DNA of 64,000 nt from Synchiropus splendidus. Taxonomy: Eukaryota > Chordata > Actinopteri > Syngnathiformes > Callionymidae. The stretch spans positions 12,000,366 to 12,064,365 of the forward strand of contig NC_071343.1 of assembly GCF_027744825.2 (NCBI RefSeq), written 5' to 3'. Positions within the stretch are counted from its first letter, which is position 1. Each line of letters begins with the position of its first letter. A program made the translations under genes and the position numbers. The notes below the pieces were generated by a model. It searched no databases. It was not told the DNA's origin and saw nothing but the letters and a program-made list of their open reading frames with translations. Below, one piece after another: positions 9,701-24,444 of the stretch.

Positions 9701-12127
9701 CACATTTCCTGCGATCAACTCTGGGAGTCTGATGTGCTGTGATGGGTGCGTGAAAGCATCTACACAGAAGAAGCCAATAGTTCAGATTCTGTGGAGACTG
9801 GAGTTACGGACGCTCAGCTTTTTTTTTGCCACCTTTGTTCGCGTTCCAAAGTTGTTCCCTTCCCAGAATATTCTCTTGCTATAGAACAGGCGGTCACTGC
9901 CAGACGCGCTGAAGTCACTCTCTCCTATTTCTCTTTTACCCTCCCGCTCGTGCTCGTGTTTGCCTCTCGCTTTCGTTTCTTATTATAAACCTAGCGGATG
10001 AACCCGTAAACCGATCCCCAAAGGTTTCTTTTGGTGGTGCTGCTCGGTTCACGCGGCCAGGAGATGCGAGGACTGAATCCAGGCCTGGAATCAAGAGCCA
10101 GGGAGTCTCTCCAGAGGGAGCCCCAGACTTAAACAAACCAGTTGTACCTCAGCAACCCCAGCACCAGGACTCTAAATAGGGGTGTCTCCAGGCCCTTCCA
10201 GGGGGCTGGACTGATGGGAAAGAGCTGGCAAGTTGACTGAGGAAAGCTAACTCCTTCCTTAAGCTGCTTTATGAAAGCCTGGCAATTGTGCAGAAAGCGA
10301 AACAGCAGCAGAACAAGGGAAACTAAGAAATGTACAGGAGAAGGCATCGAAGTGACGTTTGTGTTTCTATTGCTCCTCATATCTTGGGTTATTCACATGC
10401 TCATTGAATGGCTCCTTGTTATATCCAACTGCTTCATGTACTTCATTAAAAGGTGAAGTCATAATAAACCAAGGTAAAATATATTTGCATCAAAGGGTGG
10501 GTGGATCAGACGGCTGATCGACTGTAATGAATACCTGCAAAACTGTCCTTGCTGGCATGAGCATCTAGATTGAACCTCTTATTCATTTCATCCACAATCT
10601 ATTTTCAATAACGACAATCATTCCATGTTCAAAAGAGTTTTCCACAGGCTGTGGTGTTACACAGTAACTGAGGTCACAGATCCTCCTCGATGCAGAATAA
10701 GCAGCCAGGCTGAGTCATTGTGTTAACTGATTACCTAAGGAAAACAAAAGCAACACCTTAGAACGCCGCTCTACGGGCCTTGCCCATTGATCCTGGTTTT
10801 CCATGACGTGCATCCGTCTCTACAGCGTCTTCCTTGTTCTCACACACACACACACTGCTACCTATTGGTATTCACAGAGGGGCCCAGGTAGGGGAAGCTT
10901 TGCCCATATATGAGCAAAGGAGGAAGTGAGCCAGGTGTGTTTCGTTAGTACATCATTGAAACAGGCTTGAAGTGAGTTCTTGAGTACACAAAAACACGTC
11001 TGGCCGACGCACACAGCCACTCAAACACTAACCGACTTATTCTGTTGTGTGTGCACACAAACCCGGACGGCCCAGTGACGTCTCAGTTCCAGCACTAAGC
11101 TTTTAAGTCAACCCGCCTGTGAATGAAAGACTCCGGTGAATGACTTGTTGCTGTATAAACAGAGACGAGTCATGCGAAAAAAGGAAAGTTAGGAAAACAA
11201 AAGAAGGAGTCGAGCCATGGTTAAGATTGTCATCACGTCGCTTTAACTCACTTTAGGTTATGTAAGTGTCGTGTTAAAGCGCCGTGTGACGCCAACGTGG
11301 CTGCGCGTGTTCATGCTCCATGAGCTGCGGATGACGATGGTTTCCACATTGTGATCGCTCCATGGCAAAATGAGACATGAGAAAAGCGAGCAGTGCAGAT
11401 GCTAATGAGCTACTTGCGCTCTGCTTAACCACCATCACACATTCTTGGGCTGCTTTCACACATTCCTCACAATCCTGAACTTATCTCATCAGGAAGAGAA
11501 GTCCAGTTATTGTTTCTAACAAGTTTAAACGGTCCGTTTCTTCTTTGCGTCAAAACAGTTCTGTCCATTGTGTTTTTCTTTAAACACTACTTATTCCGAT
11601 TTTACTTCATGAAGGCGGAATGGAGTGACTGCGTGAGAGCAGATATTTAAGTCTTTGGTATCACCTGATGTGAAAAATCATAAAAATCTTGTGGATTTTG
11701 ATTTGACACAGGAGAAAAAGAGGCGATAAAGCCTTGAATAAAAGTCTTTGGAACCCGGATGATTCAAGACCACGAGGGTGTCCGTCACGTTTCCGGAAGA
11801 ACTGAAGTCTGAAACATGATCATTAACTGCGACTTTTCACACATGTTCCGTTTGCTCTGGAACTTTTTTTTTTCCCTTGGCTGCGGGATCAGAGCCGGCC
11901 TGCTCGGTGGCTCCCTGCCAAGTGGGACAGGACAGGGCAGGGTTCATTCTGTAGGCAGGCTGATAAGACAGAGGGCAGATTCCATGCTAATCTCCCCCAT
12001 CAAGATTCCTGTGATGCATCTCGCCGACAAATTTCCCTGCTATCACGCCGGAAGTGTCACTTAACACCTTATCGCCCCTTTCGCTATTCTTCGATCAAAC
12101 AATAAACTATCTCCTGGATCAAACGTA
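6717..12127. other. Non-coding stretch
   Basis: No gene is supported. Features seen are a poly-T run at 7511-7532, a (CA)n tract at 10840-10855, and a minus-strand donor-like GAG|GTAAGCC at 8250/8249 with no clear acceptor partner. The open frames (up to 105 codons) carry no recognised motif. Confidence 0.4.
7511..7532. repeat. Poly-T run
   Basis: Twenty-two T in a row. Read on the minus strand it is a poly-A run and could be the tail of a very old retroposed element, but no body is recognisable next to it. Confidence 0.9.
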
Positions 12128-12155
12128 CGCACACACACACACACACACCACACAC
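12128..12155. repeat. (CA)n microsatellite
   Basis: About 28 bases of CA units with one interruption. The open frames on the minus strand in this area run through the repeat and are not taken as genes. Confidence 0.9.
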
Positions 12156-13829
12156 AGGTCCACGCACTTCCTTGTGTCGTAAAATCGACGTTGGACCAGT
12201 CGGGGTTCTCGGCTTCATAAAAGGATCGGAGTAGAACGAAGAACTGGGTGTGTGAGCTGGAGCAGGTGGAGATGATTGGACTGTCGCGAAACAATTATTC
12301 TGCTCAAGTTTTGACGCATAACCCATTCACATTACAGTTCATTTTCAAACGCACATATGAAGTGAACTCAGATTAGACTACCATCACACAGCTTTTTATT
12401 TTTGTAAAGTGCACGATGAAGAGGTATTTTCAAAACAAATGAGGGTACTTCATGGAGGATTCGACAAACACATGCACATGTTGAGTGTTATAAAACTCCT
12501 CCTAAATACGTCATGTAACACTTATTTTTTTTAATCACAAACTTCTAGGGAAACTGTTTGATGCAACAGGAATTCATCTTCATGTATCGTATGTCTGAAG
12601 TGAGTAAATTCAGCCGAGCGTCCAGGTTTTAATCGAGCCCTGCATGACACATCTGCGATGATTCACACTGTGACATAAACGGTCAGCAGCTGGAACTCCT
12701 CGAGGAGAAAGTCGTTCACGATAAAACTTGCTTCCTATCATTACACAAGAAAACGGTTTACGGATCGTGAGTCAACGCAGGAGAATTCCTAACGTGTCGG
12801 TAATTGTCTTAGTCATGACAGGAGGACTGTCTGAAGCCCAACAAATGTGCGGAGCTAGACAGGCAAATCTGATCTAAGCTTGTAGTATGAATGGCACCAC
12901 CTTATTACTCTGCATCGGAAACAAAATACAGATGTGGCTTAAAAGCTGGTAACCATGAGACCGTGGCAAAAGACACACTGAATCGAAGCGTCGAATCGCG
13001 GCTCAGCACGCAGCCCTCGTCATCCTCTCCCAGCCAATCGCGTCTGAAGCCTGTCATGCCCATTCATAAAGAAGCCACACCACGACTGTCCGAGGCGTAT
13101 GATATTGTGCCCCCCCACCCGCCTCCCCGCCCCACCATACACTTCATTCATGCCCTTCTGCTGCGGAAGAATGGGTGGACTGTGCTATCTGTGTCGAATG
13201 TGAAGGGGGTAGGCTGCGAGACGGCGTGAATGAAATGGAGAGGAAGTAACTAGAAAATTCACTTGACATGATCCATTTCAGCTCCGAGCTGTGGGACTCG
13301 CGTCAGAGCTATGTAACAGCGAGCCCCTTTCAAAAGAATCTGGAACTGTCACTTAACAATCCCGACTTAACCGTGATCATCTGACTTTTATAAAGCAAGT
13401 TAAAAAAAAAGAAGCGGACCCTCCTGTGCCGCTCCTCTGTGTGTTCCTCAGCCTATTAAGGATCTGGGAGCAGTTTCCTAACTTGTAACATATGATACCC
13501 ATCAACAGCAGCCGCTCCACCAACATCCCCCCTCCACCCCCTGTTTCTTTTTTTCACTTACCCGTCTGATTTCCTCCCGGTCGCTTTAGAATAAGGGAAC
13601 CCCCCATTCTTAGCCTCTGAAAGATTCTTCAGGCGTCCTTGTTTCAAAGTCCATCCAGAAGGAGCCTTTTCAGATCTCCAACTTGTCCACAGATGTTTGG
13701 ACACAAAAAACTTGCAGCGTCCTTACATGTCTTCTCATCTCCTCTCCCTCTCTCGTCCTCCTGTTGCATTCTTCTGAGTGTAATCAGTAACAGGCTTAAA
13801 CTACATAGCCCGGCTCACACGCTCACACA
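12156..13829. other. Non-coding stretch
   Basis: No gene is supported. A minus-strand donor-like site (GACGG|GTAAGTG) lies at 13562/13561, with an acceptor-like CTTTCAG about 55 bases upstream. This pair is weaker than the exons listed and is left unannotated. Confidence 0.35.
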
Positions 13830-13831
13830 CA

Positions 13832-13848
13832 TTCTCTCTCTCTCCTCG

Positions 13849-13919
<71 letters not shown>

Positions 13920-13938
13920 ACACTCACACACACACACA
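13832..13938. repeat. Compound (TC)n(CA)n microsatellite
   Basis: TC units from about 13832 run into CA units from 13867 to 13938. This creates the long low-complexity open frame on the plus strand (167 codons) and its minus-strand counterpart. Both are repeat translations, not genes. Confidence 0.95.
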
Positions 13939-15378
13939 GATAGTGTGCGTGAGGCTCCCTCTGGGCTAAAGGTGCTTTCCCAGAGCTCTGGAGACACTAC
14001 AGCTGTTAAACTCCCTACAAGCCCCCACCAAGTCGTGCTGTTCTCCTCTCTGCTATTTTCACTCTCCCTTTTTCTCCCCTCATCCTCCCATCTCCGACTA
14101 AGACTGTCAGACATTCTCGTTGAAACACACATGCACTTCTGAACGGCGGTACACTCCACTTCTCTTATACTGCGTCTTTTAAAGAGGGGGCTGAGCTTCG
14201 CGGCGAGGGCAGTCTCCTGTTACACAGTTTCATTGAGGTTAAAAAGAGGACACATCCATTGAGGAAAAAAAGAGAAGAGGGAAGACGGAGGAGTAGGAAG
14301 GAAAAGCTGAGGGTAGCGTCTGTGTGTATGTGATGGGGGTCTTCAGAAGCAGGAAACGCCCCCTTTAAGAGTAGAAAATGACCTGACTCCTGATAAGGGA
14401 ATGGAGATAAAAATTACCCCGAGAGATTTCTAACCAACAAGTCACATATGATGCCTAAATGTCTACATACACAAGTTACACACAAATACTCAGGAGAACA
14501 ACTTTTACGGACTCATGGGGCCAGTAGAGGGTGCTGTGCCATCTACTGCAACATAACAAACATGGCATCCACTTTCTTCATAGACCCACTAGCACACTCC
14601 AGAAAGACTGACAACATATGAAGCAGTTACTATTCAAAAGGTCTTTTTTTCCGCCTGTAGCACCATCTACATAAAAAAAGATGCCAGCTGTCTTTTGTTT
14701 TTAAACATGATCATTTTTGTCCTGCAGGTGTGTCAGACATTAACAGCACGTTGATGGCGCAGGAACAGAAATGTCAGTGTATTTGAATACGGCAGACATT
14801 ACCAGTACTACAAACCTGCATGAGCACGCTTGTCAGTTGGTTTGGGAAAAACTTGCTCAAACACTCATTATCTACTGGAGACACTGAGCGACCCTTCCAT
14901 ACAAGAATGACCTGCTTTGTTTCTGCCGCTTAGTAGCAAGAGAATTAGGAGAGAGAGGCTCAGCAAGTCAGGTTTTTCTATGTCCGTAATGTTTCTTTTC
15001 GTCCCTGTTTGCACTCTTGAAGATCAACATTGAAACTGAAGGGCTGTTGTGGGTGGAGGTTCGGCTGAATGGGATTTCACAGACTTGATGGACCAAGATG
15101 AAGGGTGAAGGACCAGGAAAGGGTTTGCACTGTGGCTCTTCCTTCGAACGAGTCCTTGACCCAGATTGAGAGTAAAGCCTGAACTTATCTAAGGGGATCG
15201 AGCTCGTCCAGCAGACGAGTCTGGTATCGTCCCTCCGATGATTCTGAAGTCTCAAGAGAGATCTCATGTGATTCAGTCAGAGCTGGTGCAAGTTGAAAGG
15301 GATGTTTGGGACTGGTACTGGTACCTTCTTGACCCATCAGAACACAATAATATATGGGGACATCGAAAACCTTAAATG
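13939..15378. other. Non-coding stretch
   Basis: Nothing recognisable beyond short A/G-rich runs near 14260-14310. No exon is supported. Confidence 0.35.
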
Positions 15379-15655
15379 TAGGGCTGGCTGATTAACCATC
15401 TCAATTAATAATCATGGACAATTTGTTCTTAATGATAAGATTATTTTATTGAATTTATTGCTAAGGCTTGCACTGTTTTTTTTTTCAAATGTTTTGAGTT
15501 GTGCTTTATGGATGATTACTATAATTTTAAATTTGATTTGCTATGTTGTTTTTCTGATGTCTGTTTAAATAAATTGGAGTTTCTATGGTTTATGTTACAT
15601 AAGAATCCAGAATTGGCATTTTGAAAACTGAAAAAATTGCGATAAATCAAGCTTG
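15379..15655 (+). mobile_element. Degenerate short DNA element ('GGGCTG...GATTAA' type)
   Basis: It starts TAGGGCTGGCTGATTAACCA, which fits the terminus of a very common fish repeat (TAGGGCTGGGCGATTAATCG). It contains AT-rich body sequence and ends near AAAATTGCGATAAATCAA. The body is old and has no coding capacity. The right boundary is approximate. Confidence 0.45.
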
Positions 15656-17816
15656 AACTTAGATTTAGAAGCAAGTTTCAAAGTGTGTATTATACTCGGT
15701 TTACTTTCCAGTCCGTTCCATTCTCGTCATGCTGTCTTGTCTTGACAGCTGGGCATCATAAGAAGTCATTTTCATTAAAATATCACTTCTGTTTTAGCAT
15801 CAAACCACCGTCATGTGAGCCACGTGAAGTCACTTGTCTATCCTGACCTGAACACGACCGCCTCATGACTTCACCACCCAGGACTGGACCAGCTTCCCGC
15901 GTTACCATTGACATCCTGCTATTTTAGTCGCCTGCTATTCTCTGCCTCTGCGAAAGCACCAACCACACCTTCCAACTGTAGGTCACACCCCACCCTTCCC
16001 CACCTCCTTCCTCCTGCTGGTGCGGCAGGGGCGAGTCAGGGTGGGCTGGAGTTTTTTTTTTTTTTGAATGGCAGTCGCAAACTCCATGAATTGCATTGCT
16101 GGCCTGTTACTCACTGAGGCCATGTGACTCATCAAAGGCCACGCTGCACCCATGCCCCACTCCTGTTACACACACACACACACACACGCGCGCACATGAT
16201 GTGAGGTGGAGACCCACTTTTGTCAGGCTCCATTCATGACTTTTAAATATCCGCTTTGAGTCATGGAGCCAGCAACTTTAAATGAAATTTGACCTGGATG
16301 AAGAAATGTCTCCAACTACCCAAGTCACTGTTTTCTGATGACTCAACGGCAGCAAGAGTTTAAAAGTTTAAGATGCCAAAGTTGAATTCTCTCATCAAAG
16401 CTAAAGCGGCAGCCACTGATGTTATTCTATAATAAAACGCAGTTCGATTATTAACTTTGTTAATAATGCCATTTAAAATAAAAGGGAAAGAAAATATTGG
16501 ATAATTGCCTAAAAGTTACAGCAAATACATTCAAATATAGATATTAATATTCATTTATTTAACTAGATCTTCATGAAAAGCTATTTAAAAAAAACAAACC
16601 AATACATTAAATGTTGTTACTCACTTTCAAACTAAATCACAATAAAGATGTCTTATTGTTTATTTTTTGTTAATAAATGTTGTATTGACTGGTCATTACA
16701 GTTTTTTTTACCACAGTAGAGCAGACAAAATACACAGTGACAAGTGTAATTAACTCGAAGGACAAAATAAACATTTGCTCATTAAATAAGAATAAAAATA
16801 CTGTGGGTCTTACTCAGGGAAAAACAATGTTTGCTTATTAACAGGTGAATAGTCATTATGCCTCCATCATTTCTGACTATGTGATGCTTACAGCAGCTCA
16901 AACAGTATTTACATATAGTTAGCTTCCAAACTCAATAAAATTAGAAAAAAGTGACATTTGGTTGTTAGAGAACAATTTTGGTTCAAATACTTTTGACTAG
17001 CTTGGAACATCACCAATTTGATTCCTCCATGACTGTGAGACATCATAGCTTGACCAGAACAATGGCTGCAGGAGGTTGTCTGGCTTGGTGAAGAGCTAAA
17101 AATGTATAGAAATGAACCTTCAATTTTCAGCCACATGTTAAGTGAAGGATGACATTCTGAAAAGAAGTCAATTAGAAGCCAGACTGCAGCGGCGACATCA
17201 ACATCCACCGCTGCATAAACCTGCCTCTGTGGTTTGTGTGTGTGTATATGAATCACTGCCTGTCGTGTGTTAGTGAAAGGGTGTCTGTGTGTTTCTCATT
17301 GTGCTCACTGAGTGCCACTGAGCCACGGCAGCAATCAAAACTCTGACTGGCGTTGAATCAGAACACGGGCGGCTCGCGGACTCCAGCGCTGCCAAGAGAC
17401 GGCAGCATTAACCTGCAGGAGTCCTGCACCAGCACACAGTTCCGTCTGCTGTTTCAGCCTGCAGATGTACAATTACTGTCAAACCATGAGCAAAACTCTT
17501 GCTGCCTTTCAATGAAGTGACACATGAAGGTTAAGTTTAAAAAAAAATTCACTCCTGTTTATTGGAGAGGCATTTTTTTTAACTCAACCCTTGATTATCC
17601 AAGAGAACTTTGATCTCACATTAGATAAAGTTTTTGTTTTACGGAAAAGAAAAAAAAAGTGTTTCACAATAACGGAGCAGTTTGTCATTTTAGTGTGACT
17701 CAGGCCATTGTGGCCGCGAAGGCAGCACCACCCGCCCGCCTTGTTCTGGATGGATATCAGGGCGGAGGTGTATTTCAACACACACTCACAGCCTTTCCTT
17801 CATGCTGTTGCCCTTC

Positions 17817-17819
<3 letters not shown>

Positions 17820-17849
<30 letters not shown>
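17820..17849. repeat. (CA)n microsatellite
   Basis: About 30 bases of perfect AC units. A second shorter tract follows at 17987-18005. Short open frames on both strands here are frames through this repeat. Confidence 0.95.
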
Positions 17850-17851
<2 letters not shown>

Positions 17852-20800
17852 GGATTTTGCCGTGGAGAGAAAGAATTCCTGAGATTCCTGTGGACTAAAA
17901 GGTGTGAACTCAGGCAGTCCAGCGGCTTGGGATTTCTGCTGGGTCGGCTTGAGAAGTACTTTAATGGCTGACCGGAGTAGTCGGTGACACACACACACAC
18001 ACACAGATAAAATAAAGTGGCTTAAGAAATGACAGAGACAGACAGCAGCATCTTTTTCACAACCACTAAATTAAAGGTGAAGTTGGAGATTAATTATATC
18101 TGGTTAAATTGGATGAAACTATTCACTTTTCTGTCAAGGAGAATGAAGACAATTTTACAGTCAAAGATGCTGTCTGCACATAAAAACTCAATGTTAGGTG
18201 ATGTAACTAACAGTATTGACAATCATGAAAAAAAAAAGATCAAACTGTGGACTGAAGAAATGTATTGGTTTAAGTTTGTGAGTGTCATCAGGTGTGATGT
18301 CAATGTCTAGACTGGAGCAAACGAAACTCATCAGAGAGTCAACTCCTCCACCTCCACAGCTGCCGATGCAGCATCCTAAGTGAGACTGCCAGGACAACCA
18401 GGTAGCATTATTCAACTTGACAGACCCCTACCGGCTTGTTTCAAGAGACTTTCAAGATCCTATGTTATTTGAAGCTCTTCCAGCTCTGACTCAATTAAAG
18501 CTCCATCAGGTCAACCTTGCTACATGCATACTTCTTCCCTCCTTTCCCCACAGTATTCACAAATCCCTGTCCTTGACCAACCCTCCTCCACCTTTCTTTA
18601 AACTTCCCATCTTCCTGCCTTCCCTGTTGTCCCTACATTTCCCACCTCTACTCCTCTATAGTGTGTATCTCTAAAGCTTCAGTTATATCTACAGTACATC
18701 TGACACACATTAGAATAAACTAAGGTGATCACGTCTGGAGCCCCGCAGGGGCCAGCAGATATAGAGCCGGTGTGTTTCCAGGCCAGTGTGACTGCGACAA
18801 CACTGACGCAACTGTGATTTAATGGTCACGCAGCAGAGGCATGACTCTGTCTTATCTCTGCCGGCGCTCTTGTTCTCCATTCTGTTTGTTTGTTTGTGTG
18901 TGTGTTGCCCTGTGATAACCCTGCCCTTTTTGTGACACAAGGGGGAAGCCGCGACTGTCAGGCATCCAGAATCACAAAGAGGAATCCAGATCCGCCAGTT
19001 TGGATTTTCATGTTATCCTTAAACAATGTTAGAGAGAAAATGCAAAAACAAAGAGAGGATATGACCGGGATGAAGGAAAAGATTGCCACAATAAGAAGTT
19101 AAACATACACAAAATGATGAAATAAATACAATAAAGGACAAATAGCCCACATGTAGGAACAAGAGATAAAGAAATATATAAAAAGGAGAGCATAAATGAT
19201 CTGAAATTCCTAACCAATGGTCAGGACTACATCACCCAAAGTCAATGAAGGCCGAAAGAAACAAGTGAAATGAAAGAGGAGTTCCCTTAAAATAAAGGCA
19301 GACGCATGCGTTCTCTTCACAGCTAAGCTGAGCACTCAGTCCGAAGACTCTAAAGTGGAAACCTATCAAAACCCATAGAGGTGCAAAGAGTTAGACATTC
19401 AACAACCACATGTACAGACAGAGAAGTGTAACAATAGTGCTTTTAATTCATTCATATAGTGTCCGTCAAGTACTTACCTCTCATGTATCTAATATACTAA
19501 TATAATGTAATATAATGTATCTAACATACTTCATTAAAATGAACTTACACGAGAACGATCTCAAGTTGACAAAAAAAAAGCATTAAAAAGGGGGATCTTT
19601 GACAAGACCTTGGCTCTTTTTCGATCCCTGATACGAAATTGTAGGAAGACTTTCGCTGTTGTGTACAGTGAAAAAAACCCATCTTCCTCTCCATCCTCCT
19701 CTTCCCCTCTGGGGAGTTGGCGGAAAGGCAGCTACGATCTCTCTCGCCTGCTTCAACAACATGGTCTATGTAGAGCCCTTGTCGGCGATGCTGGTTGGCT
19801 CCATCCCAGCATATAGGGCCTGCCAACGCGGTGAGGGTTCACACTGCTGCGTGTGTATAGTAAGGAGTGTGTCTGAGGACGACTGTGTCACACATGAGCG
19901 CTGGCACTGACTGCTGTCTGAGCCGCAGCAGCGCTAACAGCAGATGTACTCATCCCCATGCTACTATGTACAGAGAGGTGCTTCTTGTGAAACATTCCAG
20001 TTTGGCCTCTGCCGATTTAACCGTCCTGCTGCTCCATTATCTGTGCCACCTTCAAACTGTGGTCCACTGGGACACCTTCTAGGCATCCTCATCCCTGGAC
20101 TAATAGATGTTTGAAATGCTCACAGTCTGAAGCCCACAGAAATGTTACGACATAGTCACACCCCTACTATCGTACGGTTTACTTTCCGCTTCCACTTTCT
20201 TGCCCTGCTCGCGGCCCTTCCCCCGAACAGAGGCCAGAGAATGTTCTACAGTACTTCCTCTACCGATAACATCAAATGCAAAAATCGTCTGTAACACGAT
20301 TGGACTAAAGAGGTCAACTAAACCAAGATCAACGCATTTGTCTACATGAGGAGGTCAGGTCATGTGTAACTAAACAAAAGAAAATCAGATTGCATTTTTA
20401 GCTCCGGAGCGAGATGAGACTTCATCAGCCCATATTTTAATAATGCAACGCGACGGTTCATTATCACTCATGATGATGATGCAAGTGCGATCTGATTGCG
20501 GTGGATAAGGCGGGCACACAACCCAGGGGTTCTGTTTTCTCAGCTTCCTCAGCGAAGAGTGTGAGAGCGAATGGTTCCAGCAGATGGCGGTCAGACTGAA
20601 ACAGCCATCTGTGGCATCGCTGAAACAAATGAAGTCTCGACAGTAACTGGTGCTCCAAATTATATTATAACCGCTCGTGAGAACTGCCGTCGCTCATTCA
20701 GACTTTTGTAGTCGGCCAACCATGCGGCTGTCAGGTGACGGTAAACGTGGTCGCGATTGAAAGTGTAAATAAACACGTCATTTCCAAAATGTGATTCACA

Positions 20801-21542
20801 AATTTTAAGCATTTAAAAGAGGAAAATTAAATATAAAAATAAAAATATACAATCCCAGCACCAAAATGTCAAGTAAAATCTAAAAATGTAAAAAAGTAGG
20901 TAGTACTCTTCATAAACGCAACTGCTGACAATAGCGATGACAGAGGAGGAAAAAAAAAATCTGGAAATTAGGGTTTAAAGTCAAGATAATTCCAGCCTTG
21001 AAGAGTGCACTGCCATCAGTGGGGAAAACTTAACATAACCATGGATCTTAAAGCAAAACAGGGGGTGAAATCATACAATAATTATAATTATATTATAATT
21101 AACTATAATTATACAATAATTCATAATAATAAATGTATAAGAATAAAAATTATATGCATTGAACTACCAACATTACATTTGAAATCATCTGATTAAATGA
21201 GTTATCTTTGAAATTACATGTGAACAGAGCATCAACCTGACATGTAAGACAAGTCTAAACGCAGTGAATCTGGAAACGCAGCAGAGAGAGCACAGAATCA
21301 AATGGTATTTGTGGCTGGGCGATGTATTTTCTGGGGGTTTGACACTGTCTCACAACAGCGGCCCACTCACTCACTCCTCCGACTCAACCCCAGCTGTACC
21401 CCAGCGTGGGAGGCAGCCCGGGAACGGAGCCCCGGGTGACACACACTCTCACTCACACACTCAAATACGAGCAGCCAGCGTGGGCAAGCGGCTCCAGTGC
21501 TTTGGCTCTCATTCCCCCCTCACCCACGCATAAACAAAAAAA

Positions 21543-21575
<33 letters not shown>
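21543..21575. repeat. (CA)n microsatellite
   Basis: About 33 bases of CA units, followed within 100 bases by imperfect GT runs. The two tracts could form an inverted CA/GT stem. Confidence 0.9.
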
Positions 21576-21576
<1 letters not shown>

Positions 21577-24444
21577 CACCCACACTAGTGCTGGAGCAGC
21601 ATTCTAATGATGTCATCTGAAGACGGCTGCAGAGGCTGGGGAAACACGTGGGAGTGTGTGTGGGCAGGACGGTGTGTGTGTCTGTGTGTGTGCGTGTGAG
21701 TGTTACGTTGATCAATGCCGCCAGATTATTTTGGTTTTTGTGCGACTCAAATGTTGCTTTAAACGTACTATGTATTATGTACCAGCTAGTAAACCTCAAC
21801 CAAATATCTGAAACAACACTTGCTGTCAGCTAATTTAATATTCACCAATGCTGACATTTACATCAAGCCTTCTTGCACAAACTCCATACCTGGGAGGGTG
21901 AAAGGGCTGAAGGATTTTCAAATAAATAGTGCGATTTCAAATAAATGTCAAGATTTTTAGAGAGTGAAAGCTGTGGTTGTGTGCCGAAAGAGCGGGAGAG
22001 AGCAAATCATGGATGTAAACAATATATAAAAATGGCGGCCTCCTCCCACAATGCATTTCGAGATCACGTGCCCATTCAAGGTCTATACATAGCTGTCGAC
22101 TGCTGTGCTTTAGGAGAAAAAATGTCTCAGCTCTATAAATTAAAGTTGACTTCTACTTAATTTAGATAGATTTTAGTTGCAGCATTGGACAGGTGGTTCA
22201 CAGGCGTAGACAGTGTTCAGAGTGAAAACACAATATGCACACAGCCAAATACCATCCTCCAGAAAAACTGCAATCCTTTATTTTTCTATTATTGTTTGTT
22301 TATATGTTCAATTTTTCATCGAACAATAATTAGTTGACAATTTAAGCATCCTTCACATCAAATTGACATTTAAGTGCAATAAATTCTAATGAATTTATTT
22401 CTTAGTTATTTTGACACATTAGGTCCAATATACAGTACAGTACTGTACAACTGTACTCTTGCAGTCAAAAATTATTATCTGATGAATAATATTGAGATAA
22501 CTACTAAGGCAAGTGCTGACGCACAATGAAATAAAATGTTTTTGATGAACAATGTACTGAAGATGTTCTAAGATATAATTATACTGTACAAAGAACACTT
22601 AAATACAGGGTTAAAAATAGAATATGTAAATGTTCTCACACTTCATCTTCACGATAAATTGTAAGTAAGTACCCTCCCTGTAATATAAAACTCAACAATA
22701 TAAATGTCAAGTTTTGCACAGTAATATTGTTTGAACCACTCAACATCTTGTCAGTACATTATAATTATCTTTAACTGTTTATGGCTTTGCGCATAGAGAC
22801 AGAGGGAGTGGAAGTAAAACGGATGATTCAGCTGTGCGATGACAAAGTGTCTCTCACTCTGTTTTTTTTTTTCAAAATTAAAATGACAAAATAGAAGAAA
22901 CCCAACATTTGATGGCACATTTAGTTCAAAACCTGCATTCACTTTTGTAACTTCAGTTTAAAAGGACCCATGTACAGACTCTGATATATTTCCATGTTTA
23001 ATTACAGTGCTGGTTTTGGGCCCTGGAAAAAATATACTAAAATGTGATTCTCTGATAGTAGTGGCGGATAGTTACCAGTGGGTATAAGTTTTATTTTCAA
23101 ATGAATTCTATTCAACATAGAAGATCCTTCTTGGGGCTTGATGAGTTTAAGTTTTCACCTCTGGAATTTAAACGCATGCTTGTACCAGAGACCCCACGTC
23201 TTGGTTTGGTTCTGACTGGAGTTGAGCTGTTCGCCGTCCGTCAGAGGGGAAAGTCATACTTGCACAGTGGAAACCAAAAGCACCAAAACAGAATTAAAAA
23301 AATTCAAGGAAACATGCATTCTTAAAGTGATTAAAAAAATGCACTAGAGAAAATTACACACTTTTTAAAATCCAAATGAAATAAAACTGTTTATTCAAGA
23401 GCGCCGTTGAAGGTCGCTACTGACGTATCGTTGAGTCACAACTCTTAAATGTTGCTGTAATGCCCTTCTTTTAGAACAAGTTGAACTTTAGAAAATGGTA
23501 TTTTGCCTGTAATGTATTATTGTTCGGTCGATCTCTCATCCAGATTTTATTTGTAAAATAAGCCACAGAGGCGGCTGAAATGCCAAGAGTTGTAACGCCA
23601 TTGGTGTGGATTCCGTAACGGTTGATCAAAACTTGTTGTAAATGATTAACAAAGGTGTCATGCACGTCTAGTTCTCTTACCCAGTGGCTCTTACATAAAG
23701 AACAGAAGTGCGCAGATAGTGGTGCCCCAGCCTCAGCATCACTCTTCTTCTTTTCATGACCATTATTTATATATTTTCACCTTCATTCTTAAAATTTTAG
23801 TGACATTCTCAGTTCCACCCAAATATATTTTGATATCAGTGGGGACCTTTGTTTGAGTGTGCAAAACGTTCTCCCGATATGCATCACAGCGCTCAGAAGC
23901 CCGCACCCGGACCCCACCCACTCCTCCTTAAGCCACGCAGAGAGGATCCTTCGTCCGGCAGCATCAGACAGGTGAAGTATTCATACGTTTTATTGTTCAA
24001 AACCAATGGTATCAACCAATTGTTCATTGTTTTTTTTTTTAAAGAATTCTAACTTTCTCATTGTAAAATGCATTAAATTCAAAAGCCTTACGCGGGACAT
24101 GAAACGGGAACCTTAAGTTCTATCGGATTGTGCTCTGAACACGATGCCATGATATAGTCACATGTAATTATACTCTAATGTTTTGACATGCAGAACATAC
24201 TACTGTCACCATTGAGACATCAAAGTTCCTCATGTCAGTGTCGAACCGACCCAGCAAGTATAACAACAATAATATTTTTTGCTATGGATGCCTATTTATT
24301 AAGGCTTGCGCACCAGTCACCCAAAAAGTGCACATGCTTACATAAGGTACTCGGAGAAAGAAGAGAGCTTAAGAAGGATGTGAACTACTCTGTGTTTCAG
24401 ACACTGTTTAAATGCAAAATTATCAAGTCTTAAATGTGACTCAC

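Larger units (their letters stand above)
15656..24444. other. Non-coding stretch with microsatellites
   Basis: No gene is supported. (CA)n tracts lie at 16169-16194, 17820-17849, 17987-18005 and 21543-21575, and an imperfect (GT)n tract near 21655-21695. A T-rich, AT-rich block covers 16380-16860. Many of the open frames here are CA-repeat translations. A minus-strand donor-like GAGAG|GTAAGTAC lies at 19484 but has no good acceptor. Confidence 0.4.

Noticed and set aside
13639..14159. Open frames of 167 and 81 codons on opposite strands
   Set aside because: Both are translations of a (TC)n(CA)n microsatellite with flanks.
20577..20625. CAGATGGC ... GCCATCTG hairpin
   Set aside because: Only about 8-9 base pairs with a 15-base loop; expected by chance.
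23925..23971. Plus-strand small exon-like segment ending AGACAG|GTGAAG
   Set aside because: The donor is weak, the segment is about 40 bases and there is no partner exon.
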